This document shows, one piece after another, positions 22,131 through 32,604 of a stretch of 64,000 bases of DNA (its first letter is position 1; each line of letters starts with the position of its first letter). Both the position numbers and the translations under genes were made by a program. Source of the stretch: Drosophila persimilis (Eukaryota; Arthropoda; Insecta; Diptera; Drosophilidae); the NCBI RefSeq assembly GCF_003286085.1, contig NW_020825317.1, positions 1,240,001 through 1,304,000 on the forward strand, read 5' to 3'. The notes beneath the pieces were generated by a model, which was not told the origin of the DNA, searched no databases, and worked only from the letters and a program-made list of their open reading frames with translations.

Positions 22131-22494
22131 TTATTCAGCGGACAGTCCCATTTAATGCAATTTTATTTTCATCCAAAGCAAGCGGCCAATGTATCTAGCT
22201 GCTTAATACATTTAATAAATATGCAGGCAATATTCAGAAAGAACACCCTTATTGCCAAGCTTTGCATTCCACAGCATGGCGCACACAAGGATGCCATGCC
22301 CCTAAAATAATGAGGGCCGCACCGTATATCATGCAGATGCCCCTTTCTGAAGGGATGCATTAATTTTTCAGCGGGAAAGTGACAAATAAAATAGAAAGAG
22401 ATTTGGTTACTTCGCATAATTTATTAAATAACACATCAGCGTGGGGTCCGCAGAAAGGAATGTGCAGAAGCCGTGCAAGTCCAAAAATATATAC
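22131..22494. other. Unassigned sequence next to the mariner-like remnant
   Basis: No motif recognised on either strand. It could be the decayed upstream part of the same transposase. Confidence 0.3.
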
Positions 22495-22800
22495 GAATAT
22501 ATAATGTACATACATAAATACATGTGTATACATATGTATGTATGTAGATATTTGCATCCGTACATATTTTATAAAGACAGGTTTGCCCAGTCTATACGAG
22601 TTTGCTCCAACACGAATATTAAACGATCCCTTTCAGCTACGTATTTACGTATGCTTGTACATATGTATGTTATTCCATATATGTACATACATATGAATAT
22701 ACATACACATGTACATATACATACATATACATATACATCAAAATATATACACATACAAATAAATCTACATATACATATACACAGACACATTCATATACAA
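22495..22800. repeat. ACATAC/TATGTA microsatellite-rich stretch
   Basis: Repeated imperfect ACATAC, ATACAT and TATGTA units, broken by about 80 unique bases near 22565-22640. The long open frame through it (22441-22947) is a by-product of the repeat and the following MITE. Confidence 0.8.
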
Positions 22801-22801
22801 A

Positions 22802-23309
22802 CAGTGGTGCTCATACACTTAAGCCACAAGAACTACACCAAGAATTTAAACGAAAATCAAGAAAAGTTTTTATTTTACAGCTCCCATTTTTTGTCTCAAA
22901 TTAGTTCTATTTGTCAGTATTCTAAGACAACAATAACCAAGTTATAAAAATATATAGTCAGCGAAATAATTAAAAAGTCTGAAAGGATAGTCAAGTCGTG
23001 GCTTAACCAAGAGGGAATCAATGTTTTGCAATGGCCACCGCAGAGTCCCGACCTGGCAAATTTTAATTTTTTTAACAATTTTTTTCCAGGTGGCTCAAGT
23101 ATATGAGCAGGACGTTTTGGAGATGGTTTTAGATTTTTAAATTATTTCGCTGGCTATATTTTTTTATAACTTGGTTAATGTTGTATTAGAACACCGACAT
23201 ATAGAACTAATTTGAGACAAAAAATGGGAGCTGTAAAATAAAAACTTTTCTTGATTTTCGTTTAAATTCTTGGTGTAGTTCTTGTGGCTTAAGTGTATGA
23301 GCACCACTG
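22802..23309 (+). mobile_element. Tc1-derived MITE with about 185-bp inverted repeats
   Basis: The arms begin CAGTGGTGCTCATACACTT at 22802 and end as its complement at 23309. They match for roughly 185 bases with several differences toward the inside. The centre (about 23000-23055) encodes KSWLNQEGINVLQWPPQSPD, the stretch just before the catalytic Glu of a Tc1 transposase. It is thus an internally deleted derivative of a Tc1-like element unrelated in sequence to the one at 17206. The right end keeps the TA target base pair; the left flank reads AA, probably mutated. Confidence 0.85.
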
Positions 23310-23311
23310 TA

Positions 23312-24795
23312 TTTATATGTTGGCTCGTTAGCTGTGACTTATGCTAATGTCTTTTCATGCAAAGTCGTCTTGACACGCCCGCAGCCTGAGTAAAGTGTAA
23401 AAATGTAACCAAAAGCGAAACGGGCTAGACAATAATAAGCACACGAAACGCGCAGACCCCCATTTCCCACATACGCTCCACTCTCTATTCCATTCGATTC
23501 CCCATAATTCACGGATAGCTCCCCATTCTGCTGGGGAAGAAATCAAGCTGTACGTAACTTCCTCATTTGATGCTTAACCTCCTCCAAAGCTGCCAGACTT
23601 CCCTTCGCCGCAAACAAAGCTGCTCCAGCGAGAGACAAGCTGAGCCAAGTATGTTGGAGGAGTGTGCTTCCCTGGCATTGCCTACTTATGCAAATGTATA
23701 AAATACTTGGGAGTGCAATGACAGAGCTCATCATTGCAGGCAGACGGAAAACCGCAACAAGCTCTCGCCTCAATGGAAGCACAAATGAGTAGCGGTTTAA
23801 ATCTAGAATCAAATCGTATTTATTCATATTTACATATACATATGTACATATTTACATATGTATGTCCTAACATGGATATAGTAACACAAATTCCGAAATA
23901 TTTGTAACTAAAAAAAAATATTTTAAATCAAAGACTATTAAATAAGTCTTTTAGTTTTGATAATCGATTTTGTATCTCTACGCTCAAGAAGCACATGTGC
24001 TCATATTCCCATGTGAAAAAGCTTTTAATGGACATTCGATAGCTGCAAAGCTTGCAAACGGTTGGGAGTCTTGAACATCCTTTTCTCTGGAACATCCTAC
24101 TCGCTCAATCGGGTTCTGCTTTGTCTTTGCACGAACATCGCAAGTACAAAGCCCATCGTGACCATCGAGAAACAGATGGGACAATAATCTTTGAGCGGTA
24201 TACTTTCCAAGCTTGCAATTTTTTTTATTAAGTTCTAACAGAATACAAAGTCGGACCCTGTCGAAGCTACGATGACTAGCCAGTGGTGCTCACTGTGGTG
24301 GAACTCATGCTTTTTGATTTTACAGCTACATACATATATCATCTATTTTTTCTCTCGCCCTCTGTTTATTTTTCTATCATTCGTGCTCGGCTAAGCAGCA
24401 GTCCCGAGCTGTTCTGACGCTCTCCTTCTATCACCCACTATCGCTCTCGTCTAAAATGTTCTGCTAGGACACGGGCTATTCGGCCCTTCAGCTCTTGTAA
24501 TTATTCTGCGCCGATCGACTTTTCATTAAATCTCGAAAACCAATAAAAAGCTTAATAGCTTAAAATACTTTTTACTTTGTTTCATAACAAAAATCGATTT
24601 TTGAAAAATGACTGAGGTAGCTCAAGAACATCCAAAATTATGCGGTCAATCGTGCGTAACATATGAAAGTTCAAAGCTAAGTTATTATTTTAATTAATCT
24701 GCGCTAGTCCGGTAACTTTTACTCCATGTAAAGAAACTACTTTGAGGATACGATAGCCTAAGGAAACATTTTATAAAAACAACAAAACAAATAAA
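23312..24795. other. Unassigned interval, possibly host intergenic or intronic DNA
   Basis: No family is recognised. A TGTATAAAATACTTGGG box at about 23694 on the plus strand has the look of a TATA element but is followed only by a 24-codon frame. Minus-strand frames at 23543-23827 and 23984-24184 have no known motif. A 13-base CAGTGGTGCTCAC at about 24291 equals the tip of the MITE at 22802 and may be a terminal scrap. Confidence 0.3.
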
Positions 24796-25414
24796 AATGA
24801 GGGGGCCGTTGTGAGTCGCTGCTGCGACCGCAACTCTAATATTATACCCGATACTTAGTCAGTATGGATCTCCCCCGGCAGACGGTGCGTACATTGAGCG
24901 ACAAAAAGTGTATGTGAGAGTCACAGAGAATCAGTCTGAGCATGTCGTCGGGCGCTGATTTGTTACTTTTGGCTATAATAATAATCCGATCTGATCTAAA
25001 TTCGGCAATCTGGTACATATGTATAGTCATTCTCTATGATTGTGCGTTTTTAATTTTTTCGTACTATCTTCAAAATTGTGGATGCAACAGATTTTCGTTC
25101 TTTGCGGGGGCGGCAGGGAGTGGGGAAAATTTTTGAAATGCACTTGTGCATGTTCGATATCGCAGAAGTATGGATACCAAATCTGGTTGCTCCAGCACTT
25201 ATAATCTTTGAGATCTGGGCGCTCACTTTTAGGCAAAGTCGACATGAAAAGTGTGTGTTAGAGAGAGAGATAGAGCGAGAGAAAATGAAATTGTTTTCTT
25301 CATTCTGGGTATAATAATGATACGATATCGACAGACGGACGGACAGACATGGCTCAATCGACTCGGCTATTGATGCTAATCAAGAATATATATGTATACT
25401 TTATGGGGTCGGAA
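24796..25414 (-). mobile_element. DINE-1 type Helentron, internally deleted and 5' truncated
   Basis: A diverged 3' terminus (GAGGGGGCCGTTGTGAG) with hairpin, one module, and a GA-rich run near 25257-25283 that jumps into GACAGACGGACGGACAGACA. The sequence stops inside TATGGGGTCGGAAATG, so the 5' end is missing. Confidence 0.82.
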
Positions 25415-26429
25415 ATGCCCAGCAGTACTGGGAGCTAGGGTACCCTAACTGACCAGCGGTACTTTCTTTACTAACCCTTAGCAATGCTTTTCATCATTTC
25501 CATTTTAGCCCGCAATGTCCTAGGACATGGGGACCAGCGACACCACATCGTTTAACCCCGAACTAGTGATATGGGTACTCGTCTAGTAGCTAGTGAAATG
25601 GGTACCCATCTAGTAGGTAGTGAAATGTAGTAGGTTTTCAATCTGCATTTCATGTAATATTTACATTTTTTTATTATTTATTTCATTTTAATTTTTAAAT
25701 TTACTTAATTTAAGTTTTGCTATTCGCGGTGGTACTACTTCTTAAACAACTTTTTTTTTGGAAGTTGAAGGGTTTCCTAAGCTGGGCTTCAGCTGATCCA
25801 GTCCCTGTCTCTACAGTTATGGCATCTATAAATATAAAATACAGATATAATAGGCATACAAAAAACCAAAAAGCAAATAAGCCTACCAATCAAAACTCCA
25901 AAGAAGTTCTTTAAATTTTTTAGTGTCACTTTCCATTTTTTTCATTTTCTTCGATTGTCTCTCCTATTTCGCGGCCTTTTTCTATTTCACTGCACGACAC
26001 TGTTTCTCCGCTAGCACGATTATGTTTGGCTGCATATTTGTCTTATACGTTTGCTATACATTTTTAATTTAATTGCTTTGCCTTACTGTTTAAATTTAAA
26101 TTATTATAATCACTTGGTCAGCCGCACTGATTTCTACAAACGCCAAACGCAAAAGAACATTCCAGCAATGCAATGACCGCAAACAGAAAAGGGAAAGAGA
26201 AAGGAAAAGAGCAGGATAGAATCATTTTTAGCTACCTGTTCTCTTCATTTGTCTCTCATGCTTTTTCGTTTCGTAGTTTTTTGGCGAGACGTTGCTTCCC
26301 AACCGAACTAGTTCGCTGGCTGGTGGGTGGGTGGGTTGTAAAGTATACAGAGCAACATTTTAGTTCAGGCATGGTTAATCGCCACCGCCAGTACTAGAGG
26401 GATTAGACTACTGAACAATAACAAACTTT
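25415..26429. other. Unassigned interval with a 27-bp tandem repeat
   Basis: Apart from the tandem repeat at 25563-25633, nothing is recognised. The segment 26100-26400 is purine-rich then pyrimidine-rich without a coding motif. Confidence 0.35.
25563..25633 (+). repeat. 27-bp tandem repeat, 2.6 copies
   Basis: CTAGTGATATGGGTACTCGT CTAGTAG (25563-25589), CTAGTGAAATGGGTACCCAT CTAGTAG (25590-25616) and a shortened third copy GTAGTGAAATGTAGTAG (25617-25633). Each full unit has a palindromic GGGTACCC-like centre. Confidence 0.85.
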
Positions 26430-26743
26430 TTATGCCCGCTCCCTTCCACCCCCAAAAAGGACGAAAACCTGTGGCATCTACAATTTTGAAGATTCGAGAA
26501 AATCAAAAATGCAGAATCATAATGAATTAAATCAGAACGGATTATTATAGCCAGACGGAACAAATGACATTTTAGTGGTACGTAGCATGACCACGCCGCT
26601 TCCTCATTTTATTTCTGTCTCTCACGCACTCTTTGTCGTGAATTATGTGCGCCCTTTGGCGGAGGGGAGTCATACTGACTAAGTTTCGGGTATAAGTATA
26701 GAGTCTCGGCCTTAGGAGCGACTCACACTATTCACCCTCATTT
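26430..26743 (+). mobile_element. DINE-related 3'-half fragment, diverged
   Basis: Starts at a module (CCCTTCCACCCCCAAAAAGGACGA) and continues with a diverged 3' subterminal region (TTTGGCGGAGGGGAGTCATAC, GGGTATAAGTATAGAGTC). It ends ACTCACACTATTCACCCTCATT. The 5' half is lacking. Confidence 0.75.
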
Positions 26744-28122
26744 TTAGGCAAAATGTAATCTACCTTTTCTGATAGAATTGCATAGAATATTTGAGCTTTT
26801 TTTTAATATCGATTTTGTATTTGAAAGCTTATTACGTTCGAAACGGTAAGCGTAAGCCATAAAGGCCGAATAATAGCTGCATTCATTAACAATGTGAAAA
26901 TTTCTAAGGTTTTTCAAATCTAGGTGAACAATATTAATATTGATTGTGCTTGTAAACTACTAAATTGTGCGCATAACTGAACAGCTGGGTAAAGACAGCT
27001 ACTTCAAATTGCAATTAGTTTTTTTACCATTAGCAATTAAATTTTAAATATGAATAATGTTACTCACAGTTCGTCAGCCATGTTAAGTGCACAGGTGTTG
27101 TATTTAAGATATCTCGATATTCTTAAAATGCGCAGATTGGCTAGATTGGCTGCACATTTCACAAAGGGGATAAATAATTTGGAATGGTATGCAAATTGTA
27201 AATCGGCAGTAAAAAGATATGCAAACAAGTCTACCATGAATTGGATTCGTAAAGCTCGTAGGGACCTCCCTTTGCCGAATAACTGAACTGAGCCCAATGA
27301 AAATTACAAATGGTGGAGTATGCAGGAATACATACAGAATTTTGTATAAAATTGCCGAATCCAACACCTTCAAAAGTGCACACTAAATGAGGAGCAGCGT
27401 TGAATGGTAGTATGGATAGATATATATATATATGAAGATAAAAAAATGTTTGAGAAAATTTTTAAAAATTGTTCTATTTATTTATTGAAATTTATGCATT
27501 TTGATTGTAAAGCTGACGGTTATAAACCAAGCTTTTTATAGTAGCTTTGTATAGTTGTGTACAACTTAATTTATGAATCAAGAAAAATATTTAATAACAA
27601 CTACTACTTTTCAAACATTTTTTGGAGGCCATGCCTCTACCATTAAGCCTATCATATGCACATATGCACATACAAAGTAGCTCAAAATTTCGCTAGCACA
27701 TTTTTAGCAGGCATAATTTTCCGTATAGTACTCAGAGAAACTAAATTAAACACTATATACATACATATGTATTTATGTATAAAAATATTATATATTATGC
27801 TAGCGATCTGACTCCACCAAATTACAGGGACGAAAAAGAAAACGACCAAGCCTCAAGTCTAGTTCTTAAACAGGATATATTTATCGCAAGCGGCTACGGT
27901 TAGAGTTGCTTTTATAAATATTTTGACACAAGAAAAGTACAAATTGCAAGTACAATTTAGTTTGCTGTTGTCTTGAATGTTATTATTACGGGTAATTTGT
28001 ATACACTAATAGAGCAGGTAGTATGCAATCTGTCCTTATCTACAAGCCGGACGTCCGGGTAAGTCATGAAACCTGCTATGAAACCGATGTTGAAATTCAC
28101 AAATATTTATGGAGGCACTCAC
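26744..28122. other. AT-rich interval with no confident gene
   Basis: Besides the small basic frame at 27050-27286, nothing is recognised. If the minus-strand exon at 28123-28408 is real, the stretch below 28122 would be its intron, but I could not place a following exon. Confidence 0.3.
27050..27286 (+). CDS. Small basic open frame, unverified
   Basis: ATG-initiated frame of 78 codons, in AT-rich DNA. The product is rich in Lys/Arg, with MRRLARLAAHFTKGINNLEW and a basic tail NWIRKARRDLPLPNN. No signal peptide, zinc site or domain is recognised. Frames of this length arise by chance at moderate frequency, and there is a shorter competing frame on the other strand. Listed because it starts with ATG and its composition is not low-complexity; it may equally be a fragment of an unknown transposon. 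Confidence 0.15.
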   Translation: MNNVTHSSSAMLSAQVLYLRYLDILKMRRLARLAAHFTKGINNLEWYANCKSAVKRYANKSTMNWIRKARRDLPLPNN

Positions 28123-28408
28123 CTGGAAACATAATGAGGAATCCCAGGCCATAAGCCAGCCATATGACGGCGTCAACGGCGGCTCTAGATGGTACGTATG
28201 GCTGCAAGAAACTCATTCTGTCCAATTCAATAGAGTTCAATAAATTGGTTGCCCGATTTATGGTTTGCTCGGTCTTATCACCCTATCGTATCACTCGAGC
28301 TGTGGCAGCAATGTCTGCTAATTGGAAATCCAAATATTCATCGACAAAGTCGAGGATGCTACCAAAACAAATGTCGGGTCGATTGGCGAAATCAATAAGC
28401 CAACCAAA
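28123..28408 (-). pseudogene. Possible host gene exon remnant with splice donor
   Basis: On the minus strand a frame of about 95 codons with one internal TAG reads FANRPDICFGSILDFVDEYL, DFQLADIAATARVIR, then after the stop GDKTEQTINRATNLLNSIEL, DRMSFLQPYVPSRAAVDAVI and WLAYGLGFLIMFPG. The frame ends exactly at a consensus splice donor (CAG/GTGAGT, exon end 28123). The last 20 residues are hydrophobic and could be a membrane segment. No acceptor is obvious at the upstream end, where an in-frame TAA lies at 28409-28411. Composition and the donor suggest a true exon with one nonsense change, but I do not recognise the protein, and no neighbouring exon was found. Confidence 0.4.
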
Positions 28409-29994
28409 TTAGGACTTGGCCGATGGACGAGAAGACAGGCGCTAACAGTTCATCCCGGCAAGTATTTTTTTCTTAGCTATTGCTACCCATTTTATATTAT
28501 TGTAATTTCTTGATGCTCCAGCGATGGGTTGGGAGTGGTGTGGTGTTGTTTTGCTGCCAAAAACTCTGCAGCTTGTATTGTTGTTAATTGTTATTGTTGT
28601 TAATTCGGCATACCTTACTTTCGACCCAGCAGGAAGAAGGCGGTCTTTAAATTTGAGGTGCCAATATTCAGGAAGAATTGTTCGCTTTAACCGTTTGGCT
28701 TGGAATTATGGCTTGATTCAGCTCTGACCAGGGTCTGTGCCTGGATGTGGGGCGGCTCGGTGGTCTCTCGATCTCTGTCCTTTTTTCAGACTGTCATGAC
28801 AACCCGACAAAGGATTTTTGTCGACATTTGTGGCAAGTGGCAAGTCGCAAGTGTCAAGCACCAAGCTATTGCCCTAACTGCCTAGAGACCAAATTGGTAC
28901 TTTTATTGTATTTAATTTTTCCTTGTGGCAGTTTGATTAGTGAGTAGATGGGCATCTGCAGTATATTACCGGAACTTATACAGAACTGTTGATTACTTTT
29001 TCCTGTCTTGATCCGGATCAGTCGAGGGATATTACGTGAAAATGTTTTGATTGCTTTTAAAATCCAACAGTAAACTTATATCTTATCAATGCAGAGCCTT
29101 CTTAAGCTATGTCTTACTCAATAATTTCATTTTGTTTGTTTAACATTTTTTATAATGTTCGCTCGATGAAACGTGTTGGCTGGTTAACCACAATTGGCAT
29201 TTGGTAGCAAAGCTGCAAGGGAAGTTGGAAGAATATTACAAATAAAATACATATAGTATTTTAAAAAACAAATTCATCTTATGAGTAAAAAGTGCATATA
29301 TGTATGTAAATTCAGTCAGGGTATTAGTTCTCGTCATACCTGGACATTCAACCGTTGCTAGGTACATACATATGTACAACATTTGGAATCCATTTAGGAA
29401 TGCCTAATATACGAAAAACTGGCAAAAAGCCTAAACTGGTTTTATTTGCAAGCTTCTGCAGAATAAACTAATACTAAATACCGTGTCTCATCCTATGGCG
29501 ATTCCCATTTCCTCATTTCCTAAAATTACAGACGCACAGTACTCGTAGATACGCAGTGCTGTTGTGCTTAGAGTGTGGACTACTGATACTTTACGCCACA
29601 AAGCCTGCCCGCCATTTCTCAGTTTCTGTATTTTTCGGTATTTATATAATTTCCCTCTCGTTTGGTATATTCAAGTATATAAGTATATATACATAAGTGT
29701 GCACCAAGCTCATTATTAAATATAAAATGCCCCAACAGGATCTCACTGCACTACATGATACAATCGCTCCTTTAAGTGCACACTGGGCCAGACAGCCGAT
29801 ATCTAGCAAAAAATTCTAAAATTTAAGTTAGAGACTTGAAGTTGGGTATAGTACATTGTAGTGATATACATACATATAAAAGAGCTGAAATAAATTTCAG
29901 ACCGATCCGAGCATGCGTCATATACCGAACATATATAAAGTTTTACTAGTTGTTTTTGTTGAGTAATGCATTATTATTGACACTATTATACACC
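28409..29994. other. Unassigned interval
   Basis: No recognised family. The segment 28700-28900 has moderate GC and GT/CA-rich words reminiscent of host non-coding DNA; the rest is AT-rich with ATACATAT-type microsatellite scraps. Plus-strand short frames here show no motif. Confidence 0.3.
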
Positions 29995-30925
29995 GAATTT
30001 TGTAAAGAATTCGAAACTGTAAACCATTCCCTTCTAGCACATAAGCATGACCTTCTGGAGTTTCCGCCCAACCTCCTTAGATGGACTTCTAGCTTTCTTT
30101 TTTTCAGGTCTCAAAAAGTCCTCTTCAAAAACTCCCTCTCCTCACCAGTCAAAGTTTCTTCGGGAGTACCACAGGGCATCCATCTAGGCCCCTTACTCTT
30201 CGCAATCATTATTAATGAACGCCGAAGGTAATTAACATACTCTCGAGAACTCATGTATGCGGATGATGTTAAACCCTGTGTCCAGTATAAGGGCATTTCA
30301 TTTCATTCTCGCTTGCAATCCGATCTCAATAACTTTCGGTTATGGTGTTGTGCACACTTGTTACACCTTAATGCCTCGAAATGCAATGTTATGACATTTC
30401 ATCATTCTAACTCCTTGTTGGCTCCATATACCCTATGTGGTGGTTCTCTTGAGAGAATTACCCAGGTGGATGATCTTGGTGTTATATTAGACGCCAAGCT
30501 AAAGTTTTCAGAACACATTTCTACCATGGTAAATAAGGCCATGGGCGTGCTTGGGTTAATAAAGAGGTGGCCAAAGAAATTTAACGACCCCTATATAACA
30601 AAGATTCTGTATACCTCGCTAGTTTGTCCGATTTCAGAATACGGCTCTTGGGTATAGTACCCTCAGTACAAAGTACACCATGGCAGCACTGAATCAGTCC
30701 AGAAGTACTTTTTACTTTTCGATGGTGTTATTTTTGTGCTCAACTTGCTCCAGGCTGACTTGTTGAGCCGGATTAACTTCACGATTCCTTTTAGATCCAC
30801 TAGATTCTATTTACGGTTGACTTGACCCTTCCGTGTTGTAGATCGAATTATTCCCTGCTTGAAACGTTTAGAGTCCTATTACAACATACCTTTCCCATAG
30901 TGAGTTTTTGTTTTCTTACATCAAA
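29995..30925 (+). mobile_element. CR1/Jockey-type LINE fragment, reverse transcriptase and 3' end
   Basis: A single frame carries reverse-transcriptase motifs in order: FCKEFETVNHSLLAHK (about 30000), SGVPQGIHLGPLLFAI (about 30160), YADDVKPC (about 30255), VDDLGVILDAKLKFSEHIST (about 30465) and YITKILYTSLVCPISEYGSW (30594-30653). The family copies RNA into DNA at a nicked target. It is broken by in-frame stops at 30229-30231 (between LLFAI and YADD) and 30655-30657, and by a deletion after VQKYF. The tail DGVIFVLNLLQADLLSRINF joins the 3' UTR and matches the fragments at 21085 and 57838. Everything upstream of the RT fingers is missing, as is usual for 5'-truncated LINEs. Confidence 0.85.
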
Positions 30926-31478
30926 TCGTACTCAACCGAAAATCGGACTTTGATAGACTGCATCAAAATCAAAAAATATTAAGCCAAGATATGCACCATG
31001 AAAATTTATTGTAACGAATGGGAGATTAAATAGCCCGACTATTAAGTTGTCATGCCTTTTACTAGAAATAGTCAGACGAAGCTCACAATTTCTTCAAAAC
31101 GAAATCCAAATTCTTTCGGAAATAAAGCCCCATTAGAAACTAGAAAAATCTGTCCCAGTTTCTCAATCTATAAAATATCATTGAATCAAGATTCTGTTTC
31201 TATGAAATTTGACAGTTTATGACAAAATACAGTTCCCCACTTGAAGATTCAAATTCTTGCAATATTATAGCGCATTTTAAATTAAGTCTTCTTCTAGGCC
31301 TATGTTTTGAGCGGACAAGCCAAAAGTATTCCAACATTTTCTACCAGTATTTTAATCATTCGATGTTCCACTGCCACAAATTTTAGCCTGGTCAACTATC
31401 TATCCCATTTTTAATCGAAATTCAGTGAACAAATTTTTTCAAATGTTTTCTCACTAGCAATAATTAAAACACCATATT
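30926..31478. other. Unassigned interval
   Basis: AT-rich sequence with no recognised gene or repeat; it separates the LINE fragment from the DINE that begins the array region. Confidence 0.35.
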
Positions 31479-32604
31479 TTTATACCCGATACTCAAAATG
31501 AGTATTGGGGTATATTAGATTTGTGGTGAAAATGGATGTGTGTAACGTCCAGAAGGAATCGTTTCCGACCCCATAAAGTATATATATTCTTGATCAGCAT
31601 CAATAGCCGAGTCGATTAAGCCATGTCTGTCTGTCCGTCTGTCCGTCCGTCCGTCTGTCCGTCTGTCCGTCCGTCCGTCTGTCCGTCCCCTTCAGCGCCT
31701 AGTGCTCAAAGACTATAAGAGCTAGAGCAACGATGTTTTGGATCCAGACTTCTGTAATATGTCACTGCTACAAAAATATTTCAAAACTTTGCCCCGCCCA
31801 CTTCCGCCCCCACAAAGAGCGAAAATCTGTGGCATCCACAATTTCGACGATACGAGAAAACTAAAAACGCAGAATCGTAGAAGATGACTATATCTTCTAG
31901 AGTGTAAAATCTCAACCAGATCGTAAAATTATTATAGCCAGAATCACGAAAACAATTTCACTCTTTCTCGCTCTGTCTCACTCTAACACACAGGTTTCAT
32001 GGTCGGTTTTGCCAATTGCAAAATATGAGTTCAAGGATCTCAGAACCCATAAGAGCTAGAGCAACCAAATTTGGTATCCACACTCCTGTGATATCGGACC
32101 TTGACCGTTTCGTGTCCAAATTTCGCCACACCTCCTTCCGCCCCCGCAAAGGACGAAAATCTGGAGCATCCACAAATCTCAGAGACTATTAACGCTAGAG
32201 TAACCAAATTTAGTATCCGCACTCCTGTTAGATCTCAATATAAAACGTATATCTTAGAATTTCGCCCCACCCCCTTCCGCCCCCACAAAGGACGAAAATC
32301 TGTTGCATCCACAATATTGCAGATTCGAGAAAACTAAAAACGCAGAATCATAGATAACGATAATCAGATTGCTGAATCTGGATCAGATCAGATAATTTTT
32401 GTAGCCAAAAGGAACAAATCAATTTGCATTGGCTACGCAGCGCCCGACGTCACGCTCAGACTGATTTTCTGTCTCTCTCGCACGCACTCTTTGTCGTGTC
32501 GTTTAATATTAGCGGCGCTGCCGGAGGAGAGCCATACTGACTTAGTATCGGGTATAACTGTAGAGTTGCGGTGTCCGCAGCAACTCACAACGTTCCCCCT
32601 CGTT
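31479..32604 (+). mobile_element. Full-length DINE-1 type Helentron; left arm of the array
   Basis: Both termini are intact: TATACCCGATACTCAAAATGAG paired with GAGTATTGGGGTATA at left; hairpin plus CAACGTTCCCCCTCGTT at right. GTCTGTCCGTCC tract 31625-31690; CT-rich segment 31959-31991; modules centred near 31800, 32140 and 32280. It is nearly identical, in inverted orientation, to the DINEs at 35924-37020 and 48305-49394. Near 32357-32366 it carries a form about 6 bases shorter (ATAATCAGATTG) that is also found, inverted, at 48540-48552 but not in 36161-36184. Confidence 0.93.

Noticed and set aside
22441-22947. 168-codon frame rich in Tyr, Ile, His
   Set aside because: It is a read-through of the ACATAC microsatellite into the MITE arm.
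23690-23730. TATA-like box TGTATAAAATACTTGGG as a promoter
   Set aside because: Only a 24-codon frame follows and AT-rich fly DNA yields such boxes often.
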